A stretch of 40,289 bases of DNA. Origin: Burkholderiaceae bacterium. GTDB lineage: Bacteria; Pseudomonadota; Gammaproteobacteria; Burkholderiales; Burkholderiaceae_E. The translations under genes were made by a program, and so were the position numbers. The DNA is taken from contig JAJTYR010000030.1 of NCBI GenBank assembly GCA_021463505.1, forward strand, positions 1 to 40,289, read 5' to 3'. The notes under the pieces were generated by a model. That model made no database searches, was not told the origin of the DNA, and saw nothing but the letters and a program-made list of their open reading frames with translations. This document shows positions 32,001-40,289 of this stretch, in pieces (the stretch's first letter is position 1; each line of letters starts with the position of its first letter).

Positions 32001-35000
32001 ATGGCGACTCATCCGATCCGCAGCATTCCGATCCGCCCCGTCGCGATCCGCCGCGCGGGCGCGTTGTTCCGGCGCGTCGCCGTCGCGGCGGCCACCTGCG
32101 TCGCAGCGCTGGTGCCGGCGCTGTGCGCCGCGGCGGTCGCGACGTGTTCGCCGGCCGGCGGCGCACCCGCGAGCACGTCGGGGGCCGGGCTGCCGCCGGG
32201 CGGTGCGATCGGTCCCGGCGTCGGCGGCACCGGCGTGGACGCCTTCGTTTCGCTGCTGGCCGGCGAGCCGGCCGCACCGGCGTCTTCGGCCTGCGGTGCG
32301 CCGGCGCCGTCCACCAGCGCGTTTTCACAGGGTGCGACCGGCGGCGAGCCCGCCAGCCTGCCTGCGTCGGGCTTCGATCGGGCCGCCGGCAATCCGGTCG
32401 ACGTCGCCAGCGGCAACAAGTATCACCGCCAGATCGACGTCGAACTGCCGCATCCGGAGTCGAGCGCGCTGTCGCCCGACGGTCTGGCTGCCGCCTTCGG
32501 CCTCGCGCAGCACGATTCGCTGGTGCTGCGCCTGGCGCGCCACTACAACAGCCGCAGCGATTTCGCGCTGTCGCTCGGACGTGGCTGGAGTCACAGCTTC
32601 GACACGCGTCTCGCACGCGTCGTGCGCAACGGGCGGCCCGAGCTGCAACTCATCCAGGCCGACGGCCGGCGGCTGATCTTCACGCGCGCCGCGGAGGGTG
32701 CCTGGGCCACCGGGCGCATCGCCGACGGGCTGGTCGACGACAACCCCACCGACGCTGCAGCCGCCTTCGTCTGGCGCTGGCCGGGTGGGCGACGGGTGAT
32801 TTTCGATGCCCAGGGTCGGCTCGCGTCGATCGTCGCCGCCGATCTCGACACCATCCGCCTGCGTCGCGACGACGCCGGCCGCCTGGTCGAGGCGAGCGAC
32901 GACGCGGGGCGCGTGCTCGGCTTCGAGCATTCCGGCACACAACTGGTCGCGCTGCGGCTGCCCGACGGACAGCGCATCGAGTACGGCTACGACGAGCACG
33001 GGCAACTGGCCGAGGTGCGTTATCCCGACGGCCGCACGCAGCAGTATCACTACGAAGATCCGCGCGCGTTTCACCTGCTCACCGGCATCACCGATACCGA
33101 TGGCCGTCGCAGTCGCTACGCGTACGACGACGCGCGCCGCGTGGTGCTGTCGCAGGGCATCGGACGGCCCGAGGCGCAGGCGCTGCGCTTCGCGTACCGG
33201 CTGCCGCTGCGCGCGGGCGCGCCGGGCGCCACCACGGTCAGCGTGGGCAAGCGCGTCAGCCGGTTTCGCTGGGTCGAGCGGCGCGACAGCGGCCCTGCGC
33301 TGCTCGCCACCGAAGGCGACGGTTGCGAACAGTGCCCGCCGATGGGCTTGCGCGCCACGTTCGATCGCGAAGGGCGCACGGTGTCGATCGCATCGATGAC
33401 GCTGCGCCACGATGCGCTGGGCCGCGTGGTCGAGCGGCGCATCGGCGCAAGCAAGGCGGCCGGCCAGGCAGGCGCAGGCAATGCGCCCGCGGGCAAGGGG
33501 GTGCCGGCCTGGGTGGAGCGGCTGCACTATGCCGGCACCGACGCGCTGGCCGGGCCGGCACGCATCGAGCGCCCGAGTGTCGTCGCGGGCCGCACGCTGC
33601 AACTCGCGATCGGCTACACGCGCCGCGGCCAGGTCGCCGCGATCGACGTGACCGGCTTCGCGCCCGGACACGAGGCGCCCGAGCCGGTCTCGGCTTCTCT
33701 GCGGCTGCAATACGCGGAGGCCGGGCCGGCCGTCGGCAAACTGGTGTCGATCGCCCGCGAAGGCGGCCGTGACGGCGTGACACGCACGGTCTTCGTTCAC
33801 GATGCGCAGCGCCGGCTGGTGCGTATCGGGCACGCGGCGGTGCTTGCGCACACGATCGAGCGCGACACGCTCGGCCGCGCGATCGTCGAGCGCCTGCCCG
33901 ATGGCAGCCAGCGCACGCGCACGTTCGACGCCGGCTGGCGGCTGGCCTCGAGCAGCGCGCGCGGCATCGGACAGCGCTTCGAGTACGACGCCGCGGGACG
34001 ACCGCGCGCCGTCGAATGGACGGGGGGCGAGCGCTGGACCGTGCGGCTGCGCGGCGACGGCGTCGAGATCGAATCCAGCCACGGGTGGCGTCGGAACTTC
34101 GGCGCGGGCAGCGAGCGCGCGGGCGCGACCCGTGCAGCGCTTCCCGTGGCGCTCGCGACCGCCGTGCCCGGTCGGCAGACGATCGCCGATGCTGCGGGCC
34201 GGCGCACCGGGTTCCTGTACGACGACCTCGGTCGGCTGGTCGAGACGCGCTCGCCACATGCGGGTTCGCGCCGGCAAAGCTACGACGCGCTCGGGCGACT
34301 GGTGCGCATCGAGCACGCTGACGGCCGCGTCGACCTGCGTCGGTACGACTTCGCCGGGCGCGTCATCCGTCGCGAGCAGGCGACCGGCGACGAGCGCATC
34401 GTGACCCGCTTCGGCTACGAAGGTGCGCGGCTCGTCTCGATCGACCACCCGGTGCAGCGCTCGATCGCGCGCCACGACACGCTCGGGCGCCTCGTCGAAC
34501 TGACGCACCAGCGCGGCGGGACCCGCTACCGGCAGGCCTTCGCCTACGATTCTCGCGGTCGCCTGGCATCGCAGGAACTTCCGGACGGCTCGCGGCTGGT
34601 GTACGGCTACGACGCACTGGGTCGCGACGATGCGCTCGGCCTGTTCGCGCCGGGGTCGGACGAAGTGCGCTGGCTCGCGCGGCACACCGCGCGGCGCGAC
34701 GGCGAGCCGCTCGCGATGGAACTCGGTAACGGCATTCGCTTCGAGCAGCACATCGACCCGTCGGGGCGGCCGACGGCGATGCGCTGGACGCGCACCGCGG
34801 CGGGCGAGGACGCGCACGCCGAAGCGGGCGAACCGGTGACGCGCGCCTGGGACGAACTCGATGCGCACACGCTGCCGTTTCGCCGGTTGCGCTGGCACCG
34901 GCTCGGGCTGCCACTGTCGATCGGTCACGAGTCGGGCGAGGATCGATACGGTTACGATCGCTTTGGCCGCCTGATCGTGCGCGAGCGACACGTGGCGGGC

Positions 35001-36692
35001 GCGGCGCCGGCGCACGCCGAGTACTTCCTGCACGATGCGCTGGGCGATCGGCTGGCGGCGCGGCGGCGCGACGGCAGCGACTGGCGTTCATCCGATGCGC
35101 CGACGGATGTCTCGGGGCGCCCCGCCCGCCACCGCGCGCTCGCGCTGCGCTACGGTGCCCAGGGCCGCATCGTCGAGGCACACGGCGAATCCGGCATCAC
35201 CCGCTATCGCTACGACGCCTCCGGGGTTCGGGCGACGCGCAGCGGGCCGCTGGGCGAGCGCGGCTTTCTGTACCAGGCGGGCGCGCTGACCGCCGAAACC
35301 GGCGCCGACGGACGGCTCACGCGCCAGTACCTGCGCTGGAACGGGCGGCTGGTGGCGGTGCTCGACCATGCTCGGGCGGCAGATGGATCGCGCACGGCGC
35401 CACCTGCGCTCACCTGGATCCACGCCGATCACCTCGGCACGCCGATCGCCGTCACCGACGCCGCTGGCCGCGTCGTCTGGCGCGGCGACTGGGACGCGTT
35501 CGGACGCCTGGCGCGCGAGCACGGCGGATTCGAACAGCCGCTGCGCCTGGCAGGCCAGTACTTCGACCCGGAAACCGGCCTGCACGACAACGTGCTGCGC
35601 ACCTACGATCCCGACGCCGGCCGCTATCTCGAGCCCGACCCGCTGGGTCTGGCCGCCGGCCTGAATCCGTTTGCGTACGTCGACGGCAATCCGCTGGTGG
35701 CCAGCGATCCGCTCGGACTGATCCTGTTCGCATTCGACGGCACCGGCAACGGCGCCACCGGACGGAACGGTGAAGACGTCTCGAACGTGCGCAAGTTCTT
35801 CGAGCAATACGACGATCCGTACAAGTGGTACATGGCCGGCGTCGGCCGTGACGACGCCGGCAGCGGCATCGACGGCGGTACGTTCGACTGGATCGATGCG
35901 GGCAGCGCGCGCGGCCGCGTCGACTGGATGCTCGGTACGCTCGATGGTTTCCTGGGCGATGCCTGGATCGGCAAGTCGGTGCCGGTGGACGTGATCGGCT
36001 TTTCGCGCGGCGCCGCGATGGCGCGCGACTTCGTCAATCGCGTCGCGACACTGGTCGACGAGCGGCACTTCTGGACGCGCGGCATCTGCGTCGACCTGCG
36101 CTTCCTCGGTCTGTGGGACACGGTTGCGCAGTTCGGGCTGCTCGGCGCGAGCAACGAGCGCTGGCAGCTGGGCATTCCGTCGGCGGTGCGAGCGACCTTC
36201 CACGCGGTGGCGCTGAACGAGCATCGCGCGCTGTTTCCGCTCGAATCGGCGCTTGGCGGCAGCGCGTTCGTGGTCGAGCGTGGCTTCGTCGGCGATCACT
36301 CCGACGTCGGCGGCGGCAGCGCCGAGGGTGATCTCTCCGATGTGTCGTTCGTCTGGATGACGCAGATGGCGCGCTCGATCGGTGTGCCGCTGCGCGAACT
36401 TCCGCTGGCCGATCGTTACGTCACCGACCCGCGCGTGCATGGGCGCAACTACAGCGGTCTGGGTGATCGCTACGTCTACCGGCGCAACGCCAGCGGCCGG
36501 GTGGTCGAGCGCGCCACCCAGCGCCGGGCCGCGATCGGCGGTCTGGACTGGCGCGACGCGGCGGCGTTCCTGGTGCCGTATTCGCGCCGCGGCATCGACG
36601 GCCGCGGCCAGCCGTCGATCGTCGGCACCGTCGACATGCGCGCTTACGCCGCCTGGCTGAAGGCCTCGTACGGCCTCGACATCGGATACTGA
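32001..36692 (+). CDS. RHS-repeat protein with C-terminal DUF2235/Tle1-like phospholipase domain
   Basis: A 1,563-residue protein. A signal peptide covers about residues 1-40 (hydrophobic VAVAAATCVAALVPALCAAA), followed by a Gly/Ala/Pro-rich linker, a DUF6531-type start of the RHS shell (GNPVDVASGNKYHRQIDVEL), about 900 residues of YD repeats (such as YDALGRLVRIEHADG) and the RHS core (DHLGTPIAVTDAAGRVVWRG near 1143, ending at PLGL). The variable C-terminal part (about 1240 on) is a DUF2235 alpha/beta-hydrolase as in type VI lipase effectors: FDGTGNG, nucleophile Ser1335 in GFSRGA, Asp1373 in GLWDTV, and His1433 in GDHSDVGGG. No PAAR or VgrG part and no adjacent immunity gene is seen. A GTG start at 31959 would lengthen it by 14 residues. 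Confidence 0.88.
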   Translation: MATHPIRSIPIRPVAIRRAGALFRRVAVAAATCVAALVPALCAAAVATCSPAGGAPASTSGAGLPPGGAIGPGVGGTGVDAFVSLLAGEPAAPASSACGAPAPSTSAFSQGATGGEPASLPASGFDRAAGNPVDVASGNKYHRQIDVELPHPESSALSPDGLAAAFGLAQHDSLVLRLARHYNSRSDFALSLGRGWSHSFDTRLARVVRNGRPELQLIQADGRRLIFTRAAEGAWATGRIADGLVDDNPTDAAAAFVWRWPGGRRVIFDAQGRLASIVAADLDTIRLRRDDAGRLVEASDDAGRVLGFEHSGTQLVALRLPDGQRIEYGYDEHGQLAEVRYPDGRTQQYHYEDPRAFHLLTGITDTDGRRSRYAYDDARRVVLSQGIGRPEAQALRFAYRLPLRAGAPGATTVSVGKRVSRFRWVERRDSGPALLATEGDGCEQCPPMGLRATFDREGRTVSIASMTLRHDALGRVVERRIGASKAAGQAGAGNAPAGKGVPAWVERLHYAGTDALAGPARIERPSVVAGRTLQLAIGYTRRGQVAAIDVTGFAPGHEAPEPVSASLRLQYAEAGPAVGKLVSIAREGGRDGVTRTVFVHDAQRRLVRIGHAAVLAHTIERDTLGRAIVERLPDGSQRTRTFDAGWRLASSSARGIGQRFEYDAAGRPRAVEWTGGERWTVRLRGDGVEIESSHGWRRNFGAGSERAGATRAALPVALATAVPGRQTIADAAGRRTGFLYDDLGRLVETRSPHAGSRRQSYDALGRLVRIEHADGRVDLRRYDFAGRVIRREQATGDERIVTRFGYEGARLVSIDHPVQRSIARHDTLGRLVELTHQRGGTRYRQAFAYDSRGRLASQELPDGSRLVYGYDALGRDDALGLFAPGSDEVRWLARHTARRDGEPLAMELGNGIRFEQHIDPSGRPTAMRWTRTAAGEDAHAEAGEPVTRAWDELDAHTLPFRRLRWHRLGLPLSIGHESGEDRYGYDRFGRLIVRERHVAGAAPAHAEYFLHDALGDRLAARRRDGSDWRSSDAPTDVSGRPARHRALALRYGAQGRIVEAHGESGITRYRYDASGVRATRSGPLGERGFLYQAGALTAETGADGRLTRQYLRWNGRLVAVLDHARAADGSRTAPPALTWIHADHLGTPIAVTDAAGRVVWRGDWDAFGRLAREHGGFEQPLRLAGQYFDPETGLHDNVLRTYDPDAGRYLEPDPLGLAAGLNPFAYVDGNPLVASDPLGLILFAFDGTGNGATGRNGEDVSNVRKFFEQYDDPYKWYMAGVGRDDAGSGIDGGTFDWIDAGSARGRVDWMLGTLDGFLGDAWIGKSVPVDVIGFSRGAAMARDFVNRVATLVDERHFWTRGICVDLRFLGLWDTVAQFGLLGASNERWQLGIPSAVRATFHAVALNEHRALFPLESALGGSAFVVERGFVGDHSDVGGGSAEGDLSDVSFVWMTQMARSIGVPLRELPLADRYVTDPRVHGRNYSGLGDRYVYRRNASGRVVERATQRRAAIGGLDWRDAAAFLVPYSRRGIDGRGQPSIVGTVDMRAYAAWLKASYGLDIGY

Positions 36693-36730
36693 ATCGATCC
36701 GGTGTCCTGCTGCGTCGCCAGGGCCCGGCG

Positions 36731-37228
36731 TCAGCCTGCGTCGGCGCCCACGCTGCAGTAGCGCCCGCCGACGTAGACGAGCGGGCGCCGGTGGGCAGTG
36801 CGCACCCGTTCGACGCGCCCGATGAACAACAGGTGATCGCCCGCCACCTGCATCGACTGCGCGCGGCACTCGATGTACGCCGCACAGCCGTCGATCAGCG
36901 GCGTGCCGCCCAGTCCGGCATGTGTGTCGACGCCGTGGAACCGGTTGCGCGCCGACGAGGCGAAGCGCTGCGAGATCGCCGCCTGGTCTTCGGCGAGGAT
37001 GTTCACTGCGAACCGCCCGGCGTCCTCGAACGCGCGCCGGGTCGAACTGCGCGTGCCCAGTGACCACAGCACGAGCGGCGGATCGAGCGACAGCGAGTTG
37101 AACGAGTTCACCGTCAACCCGACGAACACGCCGTCGGCGTCCAGTGTCGTGATCACGGTCACGCCGGTGGGAAATCTGCCGAGCGCCCGGCGCAGTTCGG
37201 CGTGGTCGATGGTGGGGAGGGTGCGCAT
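36731..37228 (-). CDS. Flavin reductase family protein
   Basis: A 165-residue FMN-binding flavin reductase-like protein. Seen are LRRALGRFPTGVTVITTLD, the flavin-site LTVNSFNSLSLDPPLVLWSL, the FAVNILAEDQAAISQRFA stretch and the C-terminal GDHLLFIGRVERV. Such proteins reduce FMN or FAD with NAD(P)H for two-component monooxygenases; no matching oxygenase is adjacent, though a luciferase-like enzyme lies at 25 kb. The start at 37228 is where similarity begins; a longer reading to 37327 is unlikely. It is transcribed away from icmF across a gap with a long palindrome that could control both. Confidence 0.88.
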   Translation of the reverse strand: MRTLPTIDHAELRRALGRFPTGVTVITTLDADGVFVGLTVNSFNSLSLDPPLVLWSLGTRSSTRRAFEDAGRFAVNILAEDQAAISQRFASSARNRFHGVDTHAGLGGTPLIDGCAAYIECRAQSMQVAGDHLLFIGRVERVRTAHRRPLVYVGGRYCSVGADAG

Positions 37229-37331
37229 GGTCGGCTGGATGAGCGGGCGATCGTATCCGAATCCCGGCGCGGATCGGCGCCACTGGCGCGCCGTGCCGTG
37301 CAGCGATCGCGGGCGCCGCTGCAGCACGACC

Positions 37332-37365
37332 CGTTAATTGACGTTAACGTAAACGTCAATTAACG
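37332..37365. promoter_or_regulatory. 34-bp palindrome forming a symmetric two-way promoter/operator
   Basis: Perfect 14-base arms (CGTTAATTGACGTT and AACGTCAATTAACG) surround AACGTA. On the plus strand TTGACG (37338-37343), 17 bases, TAACGT (37361-37366) make a usable promoter for icmF; by symmetry the minus strand offers TTGACG (37359-37354), 17 bases, TAACGG (37336-37331) for the flavin reductase gene. A regulator bound to this palindrome would cover both promoters. The TTGACGTTAACGT core resembles, from memory, sites of LiuR-type MerR regulators of branched-chain acyl-CoA catabolism, which would suit icmF. Confidence 0.65.
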
Positions 37366-37451
37366 TTCCGGATGCCACCGGCTCATACGCCTCGCATCGC
37401 ACGCCACCGGGGGCGATACTGGCGGCGAGACGCCAGAACAGGACCATCGCC

Positions 37452-40289
37452 ATGACCGACCTGTCCGACCAGAAGAAGCTGGCCGCCTATCGGCTGAAGA
37501 ACAAGGTGCGCTTCGTGACCGCCGCCTCGCTGTTCGATGGGCACGACGCGTCGATCAACATCATGCGGCGCATCCTGCAGAGCCGGGGCGCCGAGGTCAT
37601 CCACCTCGGGCACAACCGCTCGGTGCGCGAGATCGTCGACTGCGCGCTGCAGGAAGACGCCCACGGCATCGCGGTGTCCTCGTACCAGGGCGGCCACGTC
37701 GAGTTCTTCAGGTACATGATCGACCTGCTGCGCGATGCGGGCGCCGGGCACGTGAAGGTGTTCGGCGGCGGCGGCGGCGTGATCGTTCCGGCCGAGATTG
37801 CCGAACTGCACGACTACGGGGTGGCGCGCATCTACAGTCCCGAGGACGGCCAGCGCATGGGGCTGCAGGGGATGGTCGCCGACATGCTCGCGCGCTGCGA
37901 CGTCGACCTGTCGCAGTACGCACCCCTCGATCTCGACGCGATCGTGGCGCCGGCGCCGCAGACAGTGCCGCGGGGCTGCGCGACGGCCGCCGAAGCTGCC
38001 GCCGCCGGCAAGGCCGCCGCCGCGGAAGCCCGTACCGGGCTGGCCGTTTCGCGCCGGGCGCTGGCGCAGGCGATCACCGCCCTCGAACTGGGCCACGTCG
38101 CGGGGCGACTCGACGAGGCGGGCTTCGCCGCGTGGCGGCGTGCGCTGCACGAGCGCGCCGAGGCGATCGGCACGCCGACGCTGGGCATCACCGGCACCGG
38201 CGGGGCCGGCAAGAGTTCGCTCACCGACGAACTCGTGCGTCGCTTCCGGCTCGACCACGACGACCGCCTGCGACTGGCGATCGTCTCGGTCGACCCGACC
38301 CGGCGCAAGAGCGGCGGTGCACTGCTGGGCGACCGCATCCGGATGAACGCGATCGACCACCCCAACGTCTACATGCGCTCGCTCGCCACGCGCGAGGCCG
38401 GCAGCGAGATCAGCCAGGCCTTGCCCGACGTGATCGCGGCCTGCAAGGTCGCCGGCTTCGACCTGATCATCGTCGAGACTTCGGGTATCGGCCAGGGCGA
38501 CGCGGCCATCGTGCCGCTGGTCGACGCGACGCTGTACGTGATGACGCCGGAGTTCGGTGCGGCGAGCCAGCTCGAGAAGATCGACATGCTCGACTTCGCC
38601 GACTTCGTGGCGATCAACAAGTTCGACCGCAAGGGGGCGATGGACGCGCTGCGCGACGTCTCCAAACAGTACCAGCGCAACCGCGAAGCCTTCGGCAAGC
38701 GCCCCGACGAGATGCCGGTCTACGGCACGCAGGCCTCGCACTTCAACGACGACGGCGTGACCGCCCTCTACCAGGGGATGCTGCCACGGCTGGCCGAGCT
38801 GGGGCTGACGATCGCGCCGCGCGCCGACGGCACGATTGCAGGCCGGCTGCCGAAGGCGGTGCTGCGGCATTCGTCCGGCCAGGTGGTGATCGTGCCCGCG
38901 CAGCGCTCGCGCTACCTGGCCGAGATCGCCGAGGCGGTGCGCGGCTACAAGCGGCACGCGCGCGAGCAGGCGCGCATCGCACGCGAGGTGCAGCAGTTGC
39001 GCGAATCGGCGCGGATGCTGCACGAGGACGACCACGGCAAGAGCGGCGCGCGCAAGACGGTGCAGGCGCTGGCCGACCAGCGCGCGGAGCGGCTCGACGC
39101 GGCCTCGAAGAAGCTGCTCGCGATGTGGCCGGCGATGCGCAAGGCCTACGCGGGCGACGAATACGTGGTGAAGATCCGCGACCGCGAAATCCGCACCGGG
39201 TTGATCTGGACGTCGCTGTCGGGCACGAAGGTGCGCAAGGTGGCGCTTCCGGGCTACGAAGACCACGGCGAACTGCTGAAGTGGCTGCTGCTCGAGAACG
39301 TCCCCGGTTCGTTCCCCTACACCGCCGGCGTGTTCGCGTTCAAGCGCGAGAACGAGGACCCCACGCGGATGTTCGCCGGCGAGGGCGACCCGTTTCGTAC
39401 CAACCGGCGCTTCAGGCTGCTCTCCGAGGGCATGCCGGCCAAGCGGCTCTCGACCGCGTTCGATTCGGTGACGCTGTACGGCCACGACCCCGACCTGCGC
39501 CCGGACATCTACGGCAAGGTGGGCAACTCCGGGGTGAGCATCGCCACGCTCGACGACATGAAGGCGCTGTACGCGGGCTTCGACCTGTGCGATCCGGCCA
39601 CCAGCGTCAGCATGACGATCAACGGCCCGGCGCCGACGATGCTCGCGATGTTCATGAACACCGCGATCGACCAGCAGGTCGAGAAGTTCGAGCGCGAGAA
39701 CGCCCGACCGCCCACCGACGACGAGATGCAGAAGATCCGCGCGTGGACGCTGTCGACGGTGCGCGGCACCGTGCAGGCCGACATCCTGAAGGAAGACCAG
39801 GGGCAGAACACCTGCATCTTCTCCACCGAATTCAGCCTGAAGGTGATGGGCGACATCGCCGAGTACTTCGTGCACCACGACGTGCGCAATTTCTACTCGG
39901 TGTCGATCAGCGGCTACCACATCGCCGAGGCCGGCGCGAACCCGATCAGCCAGCTCGCGTTCACGCTGTCCAACGGCTTCACCTTCGTGGAGGCGTACCT
40001 CGCGCGCGGCATGCACGTCGACGATTTCGCGCCGAACCTGAGCTTCTTCTTCAGCAACGGCATGGACCCGGAGTACACCGTGATGGGGCGCGTGGCGCGC
40101 CGCATCTGGGCGGTGGCGATGCGCGAGCGCTACGGCGCCAACGAGCGCAGCCAGAAGCTGAAGTACCACTGCCAGACCAGCGGACGCAGTCTGCACGCGC
40201 AGGAGATCGCGTTCAACGACATCCGCACCACGCTGCAGGCGCTGATCGCCACCTACGACAACGCCAACAGCCTGCACACCAACGCCTAC
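37452..40289 (+). CDS. icmF: Fused isobutyryl-CoA mutase IcmF (3' end beyond window)
   Basis: The first 946 residues of IcmF (full length about 1,090), cut by the window end just after SLHTNAY of the mutase domain. Domains in order: a B12-binding Rossmann domain (about 15-150) with the cobalt-ligand motif DGHDASIN (His31) and [10 protein letters not shown]; a MeaB-type GTPase chaperone domain (about 190-500) with the P-loop GTGGAGKS (248-255) and base-recognition NKFD (389-392); and the adenosylcobalamin mutase TIM barrel (from about 540), with [22 protein letters not shown] and NDIRTT. It interconverts isobutyryl-CoA and butyryl-CoA; some relatives also act on pivalyl-CoA. The fused GTPase repairs and loads the cofactor. 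The ATG at 37452 follows CCATCGCC without a strong ribosome-binding site. Confidence 0.93.
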   Translation, partial: MTDLSDQKKLAAYRLKNKVRFVTAASLFDGHDASINIMRRILQSRGAEVIHLGHNRSVREIVDCALQEDAHGIAVSSYQGGHVEFFRYMIDLLRDAGAGHVKVFGGGGGVIVPAEIAELHDYGVARIYSPEDGQRMGLQGMVADMLARCDVDLSQYAPLDLDAIVAPAPQTVPRGCATAAEAAAAGKAAAAEARTGLAVSRRALAQAITALELGHVAGRLDEAGFAAWRRALHERAEAIGTPTLGITGTGGAGKSSLTDELVRRFRLDHDDRLRLAIVSVDPTRRKSGGALLGDRIRMNAIDHPNVYMRSLATREAGSEISQALPDVIAACKVAGFDLIIVETSGIGQGDAAIVPLVDATLYVMTPEFGAASQLEKIDMLDFADFVAINKFDRKGAMDALRDVSKQYQRNREAFGKRPDEMPVYGTQASHFNDDGVTALYQGMLPRLAELGLTIAPRADGTIAGRLPKAVLRHSSGQVVIVPAQRSRYLAEIAEAVRGYKRHAREQARIAREVQQLRESARMLHEDDHGKSGARKTVQALADQRAERLDAASKKLLAMWPAMRKAYAGDEYVVKIRDREIRTGLIWTSLSGTKVRKVALPGYEDHGELLKWLLLENVPGSFPYTAGVFAFKRENEDPTRMFAGEGDPFRTNRRFRLLSEGMPAKRLSTAFDSVTLYGHDPDLRPDIYGKVGNSGVSIATLDDMKALYAGFDLCDPATSVSMTINGPAPTMLAMFMNTAIDQQVEKFERENARPPTDDEMQKIRAWTLSTVRGTVQADILKEDQGQNTCIFSTEFSLKVMGDIAEYFVHHDVRNFYSVSISGYHIAEAGANPISQLAFTLSNGFTFVEAYLARGMHVDDFAPNLSFFFSNGMDPEYTVMGRVARRIWAVAMRERYGANERSQKLKYHCQTSGRSLHAQEIAFNDIRTTLQALIATYDNANSLHTNAY

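Noticed and set aside
32325-35033. A 902-codon minus-strand open frame opposite the RHS gene.
   Set aside because: Mirror of the YD-repeat coding sequence; repeats on the sense strand explain its length.
33000-35400. Repeated short similar DNA blocks that could be tandem repeats or a CRISPR-like array.
   Set aside because: They are the codons of YD repeats in the RHS protein, irregular in spacing and kept in frame.
37383-40277. A 964-codon open frame on the minus strand opposite icmF.
   Set aside because: It is the antisense shadow of the strongly recognised IcmF frame; its His/Val/Arg/Ala-rich translation matches no fold and is the usual result of GC-rich codon use.

Overview
The window is GC-rich DNA, densely packed with genes. 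Every gene is bacterial in type, and the set fits a metabolically versatile Betaproteobacterium, probably of the order Burkholderiales. The markers behind this are the metX-metW pair, a TPP-riboswitch-controlled CytX transporter, a LivHMGF-type ABC importer with amidase and AllA genes, IcmF, an SHP/DHC/cytochrome b561 operon and a Pat-like acetyltransferase. The taxonomic call is inference from gene content. I saw no rRNA, tRNA, CRISPR array or intact insertion sequence.

Layout. (1) 1-5.7 kb: an AraC-type regulator, a DksA/TraR-type zinc-finger protein, a universal stress protein (USP) followed at once by a Pat/AcuA-like protein acetyltransferase, a small cupin, and the collapsed remains of a YihY/BrkB membrane-protein gene. 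(2) 5.7-7.3 kb: a three-gene cytochrome operon (SHP, diheme cytochrome c, cytochrome b561). (3) 7.4-8.8 kb, minus strand: a glutathione transferase, a DUF937-like protein and a DUF2853 protein. (4) 8.8-16.4 kb: a minus-strand operon, amidase > substrate-binding protein > two permeases > two ATPases > ureidoglycolate lyase (AllA), with a divergent GntR/FadR-type regulator. A near-perfect 20-bp palindrome lies between regulator and operon. This looks like a regulated uptake and breakdown system for an amide or ureide nitrogen source.

(5) 16.4-22.3 kb: a small Cys-containing unknown protein, a DEDDh exonuclease, a MerR regulator plus VIT/von Willebrand A protein pair, a divergent USP sharing an AT-rich promoter island with the MerR gene, a frameshifted PHD-type antitoxin remnant, and a fused SpmA-SpmB membrane protein. 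(6) 22.4-27.9 kb: a 5'-truncated TolB/TPR signalling-type gene, the TPP riboswitch and CytX thiamine-precursor transporter, a luciferase-like monooxygenase, and metX-metW for methionine synthesis. (7) 28-32 kb, minus strand: a tightly coupled operon of a RuBisCO-like protein (form IV), a cupin, a crotonase-fold protein lacking the usual catalytic glutamates, and a PQQ-type sugar dehydrogenase, with a small GNAT behind it. (8) 32-36.7 kb: a 1,563-residue RHS-repeat protein with a signal peptide and a C-terminal DUF2235/Tle1-like phospholipase domain. (9) 36.7-40.3 kb: a flavin reductase divergent from icmF (fused isobutyryl-CoA mutase, cut by the window end). A 34-bp palindrome in the gap can be read as a symmetric two-way promoter.

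The least explained parts are the RuBisCO-like/cupin/crotonase operon, the RHS-lipase fusion with no neighbouring immunity gene, the MerR-VIT/vWA-USP unit with an apparently leaderless promoter, and the symmetric icmF promoter palindrome.
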